A stretch of 64,000 bases of DNA from Acidobacteriaceae bacterium (GTDB lineage: Bacteria; Acidobacteriota; Terriglobia; Terriglobales; Acidobacteriaceae). The notes below the pieces were generated by a model, which saw only the letters and a program-made list of their open reading frames with translations, was not told where the DNA came from and did not search any database. The translations under genes were made by a program, and so were the position numbers. The stretch lies in contig DASZBM010000010.1 in NCBI GenBank assembly GCA_035944135.1, forward strand, positions 434,001 to 498,000, given 5' to 3'. How positions within the stretch are numbered: position 1 is the first letter of the stretch; the number at the start of each line of letters is the position of its first letter. This document shows, piece after piece, positions 16,443-25,307 of the stretch.

Positions 16443-19400
16443 TTAGAACAGAAGCGACTCAGTTGACTCTTTCGGCTTCCTGCTTACTTTAGCTTTCGGC
16501 GGCGAAGCCTGAATAGTGTCGCGCGGTCTGGCCTGCTGGCTGGCTCGTTCGAGGTTGAGTGCCAGTAGCCGGGCTAACACTTCGTCGTGAATCTCTTCGG
16601 CCCAACGATAACGGTACTTCTTCTGAACGACGCGTCCGAAACGACCCTCATCTTCTTCGTCCTCTTCGTTGAACTCGAGGAAGAAGGCGGGAACGGGTTG
16701 GAGATCGTGCCATCCGTAGGCAGATAGCACTGCGCGGTCCAACTGGTCGTGCAGACGGCGCAACTCGGCGATGTCGGGGGAGTTCTCGTCTGGGCGGTGG
16801 AAGCGATTGTAGATCTTTGTCAGGCCTTCATTACGATGCGCCATTAGGTTGGCCCGGAACTCGTAATAGGACCGACCAGCTTCCTCTAGAACCTGGTTGA
16901 CCTCATAGTTGCGTGGGAAGGGGAAAGTTTCGAAGCAGTCTGCAACGTTGTATCTGGGATCGTCCTTCATTGACGCACCGAAAAATAATGCCCAGACCTC
17001 GTGAATTCGAGATGCTAAGGAAGCTAGTAGAGCACTCCGATCAGAAATGAACACGATAAGCGTCTGGTCGTACACCATACCGGAGGGAAGAAAGGTGAAT
17101 GTTGGGAAGTTTGTGCTCGTTAGGGATCTGACCAGAATTCGGTCCAGACCAACTTTCGCGCGGTTAAGCCCTGGACGCTTTTCAGCGTAGTGCCACCACC
17201 TTATTCGGAGCGCCTCGCGCTTTTGTAGATCCCGCTCCGGCTTAACGCGTTCCTCGACAATCGCGAGCAAATCAGGCCAGTCGGCTGCAACAGGACCCGG
17301 GTAATCGCGAGCCACAACCCCATCCCGCATTTGCTTCCGCTGCGTCTCTTCGGTCAGATCGAACCAAGAGTGCCCGGACTCGTTGCGGCGCAAAGGAAAA
17401 TCCTCAAAATTTATTACGTATCGGTGGTAAGCATGGGTGGGGCTGGTATTCACATCCTCGCCTCCCAAATACGGGAAAATGCGCTCTCTGTTGCGAGGCT
17501 CCTTTTCGAACAGCCGGTGCATTTCGGAGAATGTGGACGCCACGCCATTTGTGTCGGTGTCATCGAACGTGAACCCCGTGCCCAGTACGATAGCCCCTTG
17601 GAAGCTCTTGTCTTCGTTCTCTTCCAGCTTATGGGGGTCCTCGTTTCCCCCGGCGTGGAAAAGAAATGCGGTGATGCGCTCAACACTTCGACCGTTGAGG
17701 TGATACGGTCCCGATAGTGGACGGTGGGCTACATGGACTACTGAGACAACTACGGCGGCTTCTCCGGGCCAAGGGTAGCGCTTCCGCGCCCTATAAATGG
17801 TTCCTCCGTTCATGCAGATCCAGCGCAAACCGGTTGAGCGGGTGTCGCCTTGAGCAATCGTGTTAGTTGCGATGAGTCCAAAGGTGCCGCCGACGCGGAG
17901 GAGATTGAAAGCCCGACGGAAGAAATGTGCGACGAGATCAGCGTTGCCGTGGGACTCGGGGTGGAGCTGCTTGAGCCAGTCGATGTAGTCTTCAGGTGAG
18001 GCTTCGATGAGGGTGTTCTTGCCGGCGAAGGGCGGGTTCCCCACAATGGTGTCGAATCCACGCTCCCGGCGTAGGTTCCGGTCAAGCGCAAAGACCTCCG
18101 GGAACTCCAATTCCCAGTGAAATGGAATAATCGGTTTCGAGCAAATGCGCAAGTCGGCTCCGATCTTGTCGAGGCGCACACCCGCTTCCGCAGCTGGCTT
18201 ATTGCCGAAAGCTAGATCGACATCATGAAGCAGGACTTGCCGAGCGTTCTCTCGTGTACGGGCGTTCTTGCCCCCAAAGAACGCTGAGACAAGAACATCG
18301 CCGAGGTTACGTGCAATCTTCAATTTCTCTTCTACTTTGCCAAGCTGCTGCGAGAGCTGGGCATAGGGAGTACCATCCTGCGCATCGAGAATCCTGCGGC
18401 GGCCTTCGGCGACAGATGCGATGTCCCGTCGTACGCGCTCCAGGATGAACGTCTCTTTGGCTGGCGGATCCCAGTGAAACGCGGCGGCCTGTTTCGCGGA
18501 GTAACCCACCAATGAGTCTCCGTGGCGGAGGCTATGATCGAGGAACGTGAACTCATGGTCGCGGGCCAAAGTCGCAAGCCACAGGGAGAGCTTGGCGAGA
18601 TCGACGGCCATCTCATTCTTGTCTACTCCATACAAGCATTGCTGCGCGACCAGCCTGCGTGCGTGGAGCAGCTCATCTTCATCCGGCGGCAGAATCGGGA
18701 TGTCGTTGTGCCGATGCCACGCTTGGACCAGGACATCCCCGAGCTGGCGACAGGCCTCCACAAGGAAAGCTCCCGATCCCATGGCAGGATCGCAAACCTT
18801 GAGCGCTAGAATCTGCTCTGGCGTTGGATTCTCCCCAAGGTTCCTGAGCACGGGTACGAGTGCGCCCTCGACGATCGGCTGGGTAAGCGACCGGGGAGTG
18901 TAGTGGGAACCGCTCCTCCGACGCTCGGCGGAAGGCTGAAAGATCATCGCCCCTTCCGGAACGATGGTCGGTGTGACGTTCTTGGCTATCCGGCGATCCA
19001 GAGCTGCGATGAGGTCGTCGACAGATCCAGCCTCTTTGATCGCTCGTTCTGCTTGCCCCGTGACCTTCTGGTCGGCTTCCTTGTTGAGCCATTCGTTCCG
19101 CTTCCCATTTGCAACAGCCAGAAGCTCGGTCAGGTTTATGGTGATCGGTGCGCCGTGGCGCTTCTTCGGCTTCAGAGCGATGGATGGCCCCTGCGCCAGA
19201 TGCAATTCGAAGCCCATCATGGCTTCGTAGACGCTGCCAATCTGTTCAACGTCGAGATTTCGGTAGCTGAGGCGTTCGCCATCCAGGATGAGGAGTTGTG
19301 TCAAAACGCGATACAGCACTCCATCCGGCACGCGCGGAATCTCAATCTCTTGCGACTGTGCATTGGGACGCCCTTCGAGAAACGAATAGCGATCGGGATC

Positions 19401-20465
19401 GAAGAGATAACCCTTGCGCCCGGGGATACGAAGTTTGCCATGCCGAGCGCCCTTATAGATGAGCCGGAATAGCACGACCAGTTGTGCCCAAGCTCCATAG
19501 CGCTGATCCATCGTGTCCGGATTGTGCGCCTGGTCTGCTCGAAGGCGCTCAAACAGTCCGCCAACAGAGTAGCTGTTCACAAACGTCTCGTCAGAGGAGA
19601 GCAGGTCTCGGTCCTCGGCATACAGGATGAAGACGAGACGAAGCAGGACTGTAAGCAAACCGGCGTAGACCTGGTTCGGATCGTCACGCAGGACCTCGGT
19701 GAGAACGCCAGTCTGATCGTGTGCAGACTGGAAGCCGCGCAGCAGATCGAAGAGTGCCTCCATGACCTGCCCGGAGAGCTTGTTGGAGACGACGTTCTGG
19801 TGCTTTCGACTGGCGACGAGCAATGCTGGCAGGCGCTGATCCTGAGCGAGGGCGAATAACCGCTCGGCCGACAAGAGCATGTGCAGGGCGGCAAGAATCG
19901 GACGGCCCGCAACCTGAGCCATCTCCGAGATCTTGAACGTAATGTGACCGCTGGATTCGCCCTTCGGAGCGTAGACAAGACGGATCGCGTCGGGACTCAC
20001 CAGAAGACCGGACGGAACGCCCGTCTCGCGCAATAGCCTTTCAAAGCGTGCTTGCGGCGAGGCGTGCCAGTGTCGTGGTTCCGGAGGTGGTACGACATCG
20101 AAATCCGCGCTCGTCTTGCGGACGAGCAACAGCGGGCTGCCCGCATCCTTCACCACGTAATCGGGGTGCAGCACCTCATCGTAGCCGGGTACGGCAATCG
20201 TCAAAGACTCATCCGGTCCCTCCAAGTCTTGCGGACGCCACCCCAAAACGTCGGTCGCGAATCGTTGAAAATCCGTGAGCTTGGGAATTGGGCTTCCGTC
20301 CGATTCCTGGGGGAGGATTGACAGGAACTCCTTGTGAAGCGGCACAAAGTGTCGGTTGATCGCGGCTCCTGCCTCAAGGAGCGCCGGAATGGACACGACC
20401 ACACCGACAGGCTGCACATATCCGAGCCACTCTTGATGGGAGACTGCTGTTGGATCGTAAGCCAT
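16443..20465 (-). CDS. drmMI: DISARM class 1 adenine-specific DNA methyltransferase DrmMI
   Basis: The protein has about 1340 residues when started at the ATG at 20465, two bases after the drmD stop and preceded by an AAGGGGGA ribosome-binding site. The frame is open to 20609, but that would intrude into drmD. Motif I is VCDPAMGSGAFLVEACR (about 557-573) and motif IV is GNPPFAGKN (about 809-817), giving an N6-adenine methylase; a helical target-recognition region follows. In DISARM the methylase marks host DNA as self. It is the second gene of the drmD-drmMI-drmA-drmB-drmC operon, which is the class 1 order. Confidence 0.92.
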   Translation of the reverse strand: MAYDPTAVSHQEWLGYVQPVGVVVSIPALLEAGAAINRHFVPLHKEFLSILPQESDGSPIPKLTDFQRFATDVLGWRPQDLEGPDESLTIAVPGYDEVLHPDYVVKDAGSPLLLVRKTSADFDVVPPPEPRHWHASPQARFERLLRETGVPSGLLVSPDAIRLVYAPKGESSGHITFKISEMAQVAGRPILAALHMLLSAERLFALAQDQRLPALLVASRKHQNVVSNKLSGQVMEALFDLLRGFQSAHDQTGVLTEVLRDDPNQVYAGLLTVLLRLVFILYAEDRDLLSSDETFVNSYSVGGLFERLRADQAHNPDTMDQRYGAWAQLVVLFRLIYKGARHGKLRIPGRKGYLFDPDRYSFLEGRPNAQSQEIEIPRVPDGVLYRVLTQLLILDGERLSYRNLDVEQIGSVYEAMMGFELHLAQGPSIALKPKKRHGAPITINLTELLAVANGKRNEWLNKEADQKVTGQAERAIKEAGSVDDLIAALDRRIAKNVTPTIVPEGAMIFQPSAERRRSGSHYTPRSLTQPIVEGALVPVLRNLGENPTPEQILALKVCDPAMGSGAFLVEACRQLGDVLVQAWHRHNDIPILPPDEDELLHARRLVAQQCLYGVDKNEMAVDLAKLSLWLATLARDHEFTFLDHSLRHGDSLVGYSAKQAAAFHWDPPAKETFILERVRRDIASVAEGRRRILDAQDGTPYAQLSQQLGKVEEKLKIARNLGDVLVSAFFGGKNARTRENARQVLLHDVDLAFGNKPAAEAGVRLDKIGADLRICSKPIIPFHWELEFPEVFALDRNLRRERGFDTIVGNPPFAGKNTLIEASPEDYIDWLKQLHPESHGNADLVAHFFRRAFNLLRVGGTFGLIATNTIAQGDTRSTGLRWICMNGGTIYRARKRYPWPGEAAVVVSVVHVAHRPLSGPYHLNGRSVERITAFLFHAGGNEDPHKLEENEDKSFQGAIVLGTGFTFDDTDTNGVASTFSEMHRLFEKEPRNRERIFPYLGGEDVNTSPTHAYHRYVINFEDFPLRRNESGHSWFDLTEETQRKQMRDGVVARDYPGPVAADWPDLLAIVEERVKPERDLQKREALRIRWWHYAEKRPGLNRAKVGLDRILVRSLTSTNFPTFTFLPSGMVYDQTLIVFISDRSALLASLASRIHEVWALFFGASMKDDPRYNVADCFETFPFPRNYEVNQVLEEAGRSYYEFRANLMAHRNEGLTKIYNRFHRPDENSPDIAELRRLHDQLDRAVLSAYGWHDLQPVPAFFLEFNEEDEEDEGRFGRVVQKKYRYRWAEEIHDEVLARLLALNLERASQQARPRDTIQASPPKAKVSRKPKESTESLLF

Positions 20466-20467
20466 CT

Positions 20468-23400
20468 TTAGCGTCCCCCTTCTGAGGCTGGCCAAAGATA
20501 GACGATTCCAACGGGCTCGATGCGCTGTGCTCGGATCGTATAGATGTCTTTTATTCTGGCCGGCTCCGTTTCGAGCTCGGACTCCAGCTTTACGAGTCGA
20601 TTTTCCCAATGACGACGATCCGCGTTGAGCTGGCGCAATTCTTCATCATTGAATTTGAAGACCCGCTGGCTGCTTTCCACCTGCTTCTCCAGGATGTGCT
20701 TCCTCTGGGACTCAAGTAGGGTGCGCATCTGCCGCGACTCGTCTTCTCCGCGTTTGGCTAACTTCTGCGTAGCTTCCTTCGCATATTCCAAACCACGATC
20801 TTGGAGATGGGGAAGAAGCTCTTCAATGTCTCTGCCGACCGAATGCCGAAGCGTCGTCTCGATCGTCTCGTTGGTGCGACCGCCAGAGAGAAGAGCCTTC
20901 TCCAGCAGCTCCAGCGTCTTCAACTCGGCCTCTCGCGCATACGGCAACAAGGGAGACTTCCGAATGGCTGGGTCGATCCACCGAGCAGTAATTGTGATGA
21001 TCTCTTCATGGAGTCGCGCGGCACTGGGCCCATAGAGAGCTAAGCGACCGAGCAGCAAGACACGCGGAATCGCATCGCGTGTCTGCGCCAAACATGCTCG
21101 CGACAGATCATGGTGAACAAATCCTTGCGATAGGAAGCGACCGAGGAGGCGCTGCACCACCCTCTGCTCAAGGTGCAGTTGAACAACTTCGTCGGTCACA
21201 ATTCCTGGGTCTTCAAAGACGACGGGGCGAATGGGAGAAGTCCGACGCCACTCAAATAGCCTTTCATCACGCAGTCTGGGCGTTCGAAGGCTATCCATCG
21301 TTTCAGCCCACGAAGACTGAGTATCATCCAATTTCGGCAAGATGAACTGGCCTTCAGCAGAGGCTTTCAGTGGCGGAGCGTTCAATAACTCAAGAGCACA
21401 CGAGATAGCGGAACGGAAGTGCTCTTGGTCGAGGCCAACCTCCCTTTGCGAACGTTCCATCATTGAGCGGAGCTGATCGATGGATTCTCGAAGGTCGTTC
21501 TGCCTTTCCCTGACAGATTCAAGCTCATCCTGAAGTGCCTGGGACTTCTCGTCGTCAAGCTGTGCGGCCTCGACTTCTTTCTGTAGGCGATCGACCTCTC
21601 GCCTGCGAATCCCATGCTTCAGCAGTTCGTCCAACTCGTCATCGATGACTCGGGAAAGGCTTCCTAACTCCTCACGAATGGTCTTTGTCTTCCGAACAAC
21701 GGTTTCTAAAATGCGATCTTCGGGACGTTGCTCATAGACAAAGTAGTAGCAATACACCTCGGATGCTGGCTGCAATTTCCTGTCGATACGCCCGTTTCGT
21801 TGTTCCATGCGGCTCGGGTTCCATGGGACATCGAAGTGAAACAGATGATTGCAGTGTGCCTGCAGATTGAGGCCCTCACGAGCCGCATCCGTGGCGATGA
21901 GGATTCGGACTGGATGTTTGTTCGGATCGGCGTTGAACGCTTCCTTGATCTGATCACGCTCTTTGCCTGAGGTGGAGCCTCGGAAAACCCTGATTCGGTG
22001 CAGGGGGGAGTCGGTGTTCGCGACCGAAACTCGCAACATCTGTTCCAAATAGCGAAGCGTGTCTTCGTACTCGGTGAAGATGATGATTCGGGTCCGGTTC
22101 CAGCTCCCTCCGGGACACATATTCGCGTGAATCCACTCTGATATTTTCCGGACGCGCGTGTCGGGAGCGAACCGGTGCGATTCAGCCAGTTCGGACATCT
22201 CCCTCAGAAGATGTTGTTCCCGAGAATCTTCGCCAGCCGGAGAGGACGCAGCTGTTGCTGCCTCGAATTGGAGTTCTTCCTCGGCTGCCAGTTCAGCATC
22301 GGTCACGAGGGCTCGTTCGTCATCACTGCTGACGCTTCCCCTCAGGAGATCCAGGTCTGTCACCTTCGGTGTCGTGAGCGGGATCAGATTCCGACGTTGT
22401 CTGTGTACGGTCCGCTGGTGAACTCTAAGTGTCCGCGCAAAGGCTTCAACGGACGAAAAGAGTCTTTGTTGCAATCCGCAGATAAGAAGCCCCGATGCAG
22501 CTTGGGCTCTCTTGGTATCACTCGCAAGACGCGCTTCTCGTGCTTCTTGATATTCGGCAAGCAAGGTTGCTAATTGAAGTTCCGGTGTGTCCGGCGGCAG
22601 ACTGCCGAGTGTGATTTGCTCTACGACTCTTCTAGGGAATCCTCCCTGTATCTGGCGCAGATCCTCTTTAATTCTGCGAACCATCACGTCTTCACGGTTT
22701 CGTTTCGTGACCTTCACGCCACGACAGAATCTTTGGGGGTCGAGGATCTCAAGAAGCGATGAAAAACTGTTCGAGTGACCATTGTGAGGCGTTGCAGAGA
22801 GGAAGAGCCGATGTTCGAAGCAGGGTGCAAGAGCACGTACCGCATGCGTTGTTTGAGAGTCGATGGCATATCTCTGGCCGCCAGCGGGAGCAGCGTGGTG
22901 TGCCTCGTCCAAAATCAGTAATGTTCCTGGCCGAAAAGTCCCAAGCCAGTCGCGGAGACTTGCCGTGTAGGCCTCATCTATTAACAGTCGGTGCGAAATT
23001 AGAAATCGAGAATGCGTCGACCACGGGTTAACGCTGAAGCCCCGCTCTCGTCGCACCCGTTGGACATAGTCCTTGTCCAGAATCTCGAATTGCAATCCGA
23101 AGCGGGAGGATAGCTCCTCCTGCCACTGCGAGAGCATGGACGGCGGACAACTGACTACTATTTCCCTTATCTTCTTTCGCAGTAGCAGTTCGCGAGTGAT
23201 GAGGCCAGCCTCGATCGTCTTTCCTAACCCAACGTCGTCGGCTATAAAAAGGTTCACTCTGGGCAGGAGAAGTGCCTTCCTCAGTGGTTCCAGTTGGTAC
23301 GGGTCAAGCTTGATGCCCGCGCGGAAGGGCGACTGAAGCAGCTTCGGATCGGTCGAAGTGACACAATTCCAACGTAGTGTGTTCAGATACGCGGCGAAGC

Positions 23401-23680
23401 GCTGGGCTGGATCGAAGCCCCTCTCGGCGATCTGTGCCCAGTTTTCGCCTGTACGGATTTCGGCATCCAGTTCATTTTCCCAAAGGACATCCAGCGATTG
23501 ACCTTGGGCGTCGTCGTCAACACAAGAAAGTCGAACAAGTGTCGCCTCTCCAGCTCGCGGCGCAGAGATCACTTGTTCAACAAGGTAGAGACGCTGGCGA
23601 ACGTGAACGATCGCCCCCGCCGCCGGCAGGACCGGATTCTGGATCGAAACTGCACGTATCACGATAGGAGAAGGATACAA
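20468..23680 (-). CDS. drmD: DISARM SNF2-like helicase DrmD
   Basis: The 1070-residue protein has SNF2 motifs: Walker A ADDVGLGKTIEAGLITREL (about 147-166), the DEAH box LILDEAHHAAP (about 255-265), FLSATPHNGHS, and the C-terminal lobe IIFTEYEDTLRYLEQML, with DAAREGLNLQAHCNHLFHFD and EQRNGRIDR. DrmD marks class 1 DISARM. A long charged coiled-coil region (about 690-760) follows the helicase lobes. The N-terminal start is uncertain: the frame begins at TTG (23680), and a GTG at 23662 is the alternative. It is the first gene of the operon; no clear promoter was found in the roughly 115 bp upstream. Confidence 0.92.
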   Translation of the reverse strand: MYPSPIVIRAVSIQNPVLPAAGAIVHVRQRLYLVEQVISAPRAGEATLVRLSCVDDDAQGQSLDVLWENELDAEIRTGENWAQIAERGFDPAQRFAAYLNTLRWNCVTSTDPKLLQSPFRAGIKLDPYQLEPLRKALLLPRVNLFIADDVGLGKTIEAGLITRELLLRKKIREIVVSCPPSMLSQWQEELSSRFGLQFEILDKDYVQRVRRERGFSVNPWSTHSRFLISHRLLIDEAYTASLRDWLGTFRPGTLLILDEAHHAAPAGGQRYAIDSQTTHAVRALAPCFEHRLFLSATPHNGHSNSFSSLLEILDPQRFCRGVKVTKRNREDVMVRRIKEDLRQIQGGFPRRVVEQITLGSLPPDTPELQLATLLAEYQEAREARLASDTKRAQAASGLLICGLQQRLFSSVEAFARTLRVHQRTVHRQRRNLIPLTTPKVTDLDLLRGSVSSDDERALVTDAELAAEEELQFEAATAASSPAGEDSREQHLLREMSELAESHRFAPDTRVRKISEWIHANMCPGGSWNRTRIIIFTEYEDTLRYLEQMLRVSVANTDSPLHRIRVFRGSTSGKERDQIKEAFNADPNKHPVRILIATDAAREGLNLQAHCNHLFHFDVPWNPSRMEQRNGRIDRKLQPASEVYCYYFVYEQRPEDRILETVVRKTKTIREELGSLSRVIDDELDELLKHGIRRREVDRLQKEVEAAQLDDEKSQALQDELESVRERQNDLRESIDQLRSMMERSQREVGLDQEHFRSAISCALELLNAPPLKASAEGQFILPKLDDTQSSWAETMDSLRTPRLRDERLFEWRRTSPIRPVVFEDPGIVTDEVVQLHLEQRVVQRLLGRFLSQGFVHHDLSRACLAQTRDAIPRVLLLGRLALYGPSAARLHEEIITITARWIDPAIRKSPLLPYAREAELKTLELLEKALLSGGRTNETIETTLRHSVGRDIEELLPHLQDRGLEYAKEATQKLAKRGEDESRQMRTLLESQRKHILEKQVESSQRVFKFNDEELRQLNADRRHWENRLVKLESELETEPARIKDIYTIRAQRIEPVGIVYLWPASEGGR

Positions 23681-23796
23681 CTGGCCTGTCCGAGGTTTTG
23701 TACTGGTGGGGTAGCTACTTGAGCACGGTTCGCTTTGAATTCAGATAGGGCGGTCTAGAGTGTGGGATAACCGAGAGGCGAGTGGCGGTTTCCAGT

Positions 23797-24486
23797 TCAG
23801 CGTTCGGTCGAGCTATCCTCGGTGCGCTTCGTGACAAAATTCCTCCCAATCCCCTCCAATTGAGCGGGCAGGGAAGAGACGATTTCGGGGATTACGCTCG
23901 ATTGGTGGTCCAGCCAGACCAAATCCGCTTTCTCCTTGAGCAGGAGGTAGGATTTTCCGATTGCGGACGGGTTATCGGCGATACCTTCGAAACGAAAGAG
24001 ATCGACTAGGAGCTCATCTATTTCCAGCGATCGCTGGTGAACGTTATGCCGCAGCCCCTCGGCTCGATGTTCGATTTTCTTCCTCGCAAGTTGCGCGGCC
24101 TCGCTGACCGCCTCGGAGCCGAAATAGATCCAAAGCAGGAAAAACACTCTCGGCAGCATATCCACGACAGCCCGACCCGAGAGGGACCGAGCCGCATCCC
24201 AGAGGGTTCTCCTTCCTTCTAGGAGGGACTCGCGGAGACTCTCCTCTCCTTTACGGGTGAGTTGGTATTCGGTCTTATTCCGATTCCCCGTTTGACCGAC
24301 GATAAACCCATCCTCTTCGAGACGGCGCAAGCCAGGGCTAGTTACCCCGAGAGACAGGGCGGCCTCGCGCATCAAGTTGTACGGGGTAGACAGCCCACAC
24401 TGAATCAAAGCCAACAGCGTCGTCCCCATCAGGCCTAGCTGGCCATCTAGATTCCGTTTGTCGAAGGTTTCCACTTCCGACGACAC
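23797..24486 (-). CDS. Winged-helix transcriptional regulator (PadR/MarR-like), divergent from tnsA
   Basis: The core contains a winged-helix pattern: MGTTLLALIQCGLSTPYNLM, TSPGLRRLEEDGFIVGQTGN and YQLTRKGEESLRESL, then a long helical C-terminal part typical of PadR-type regulators. The frame opens at 24585, but that start would overlap the tnsA promoter. I choose the GTG at 24486 (SSEVETFDKRNLDGQLG), though the ATG at 24429 is also possible. It lies between drmD and the divergent tns operon. A perfect palindrome in the tns promoter is the obvious candidate operator, so repression of transposition is inferred. Confidence 0.65.
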   Translation of the reverse strand: MSSEVETFDKRNLDGQLGLMGTTLLALIQCGLSTPYNLMREAALSLGVTSPGLRRLEEDGFIVGQTGNRNKTEYQLTRKGEESLRESLLEGRRTLWDAARSLSGRAVVDMLPRVFFLLWIYFGSEAVSEAAQLARKKIEHRAEGLRHNVHQRSLEIDELLVDLFRFEGIADNPSAIGKSYLLLKEKADLVWLDHQSSVIPEIVSSLPAQLEGIGRNFVTKRTEDSSTER

Positions 24487-24500
24487 TAGAGGCAATTGGC

Positions 24501-24529
24501 TTGACAGACAACATATCGTACGATATATA
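24501..24529 (+). promoter_or_regulatory. Promoter of the tns operon
   Basis: A TTGACA -35 box (24501-24506) and a TATATA -10 box (24524-24529) are separated by exactly 17 bp. Transcription would start near 24536, at or next to the first possible tnsA start codon (24537). The message would therefore be leaderless or use the in-frame ATG at 24549. Confidence 0.75.
24513..24526. promoter_or_regulatory. Perfect 14-bp palindrome ATATCGTACGATAT, putative operator
   Basis: The palindrome fills most of the spacer and reaches the first bases of the -10 box of the tns promoter. A dimeric repressor bound here would exclude RNA polymerase. The neighbouring divergent winged-helix gene is the likely source of that repressor. 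Confidence 0.7.
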
Positions 24530-24536
24530 AATAGAT

Positions 24537-25307
24537 ATGTCGCACGGAATGTTGAGTAGCCGTGAATTTTCAAATGACCGATCACGAGAGAGACCGACCC
24601 GTCTGTCTTTGTCTAACGTGTCCCGAGGAGATGACCGGGTTCTCGGAATCAACTTCCCTCAGTTTGGACAGGTGCGAGCCCGCCGCATAGTCACACGGTC
24701 GCGTAGGCGTCCGACCGGCAGATATCCAAGCTGGAAGATGAACGGCAATCTCGAGTGGGAATCACCTCATGAGCTCAACGCGCTCCGGATACTTGACTGC
24801 GACCCGAAGATAGCGAGTTTCTACGACCAACCCTGTGAGATCGTCTACGTCCAAGCGGGCGAGCAGCGGCGACACTATCCCGACATACTGGTTGAGTTTG
24901 CGTTCAACGGTCGAAAAGAAATCTGGGAGGTCAAGACAGAAACCGAAGCGAGTCGACCCGAGGTAGCGTCGAGAACTGCGCTGATGGCCGAACATCTTCC
25001 TGCATGGGGATATCAGTACCGCATCGCGGTAGCCAGTGAACTGTCGCTCCAACCTAGGCTGCGGAACAGCTGCAAGCTCCTGGACTTCGGTCGGAATTCC
25101 ATCAGCGAGGATGCGCGAGAGAAGATCAGACGCGCTGTCGCAGCTGGAGAAAATCTCGACTGGTTATCTGCCTGCGCCGGGAAATACGGTCCGCGAGGGC
25201 GGGAGGTACTGTGCCGGCTCGCACTCGAGGGCTACCTCCAAGTTGAGATGAATTCAGAGTGGTCGAAGGAGACGCGGTTTTCTGTTGCAGCTGGTGCCAG
25301 ATGGTGA
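24537..25307 (+). CDS. tnsA: TnsA-like transposase endonuclease subunit
   Basis: The 256-residue protein has the TnsA catalytic triad in order: Glu79 (WESPHELNAL), Asp116 (YPDILVEF) and Lys133 (WEVKTE). The C-terminal region is of the TnsA_C type. TnsA cuts the 5' strands at the transposon ends, so with TnsB it gives cut-and-paste movement. Its presence separates this element from TnsA-less copy-type Tn5053-like elements. Downstream genes overlap, giving a tnsA-tnsB-tnsC-tniQ-tniQ operon. The start could be 24537 or the ATG at 24549. Confidence 0.88.
   Translation: MSHGMLSSREFSNDRSRERPTRLSLSNVSRGDDRVLGINFPQFGQVRARRIVTRSRRRPTGRYPSWKMNGNLEWESPHELNALRILDCDPKIASFYDQPCEIVYVQAGEQRRHYPDILVEFAFNGRKEIWEVKTETEASRPEVASRTALMAEHLPAWGYQYRIAVASELSLQPRLRNSCKLLDFGRNSISEDAREKIRRAVAAGENLDWLSACAGKYGPRGREVLCRLALEGYLQVEMNSEWSKETRFSVAAGARW

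Noticed and set aside
16443-20609. Longer start for drmMI at 20609
   Set aside because: The 48 extra residues are basic and low-complexity and overlap the end of drmD; the ATG at 20465 has a good ribosome-binding site two bases past the drmD stop.
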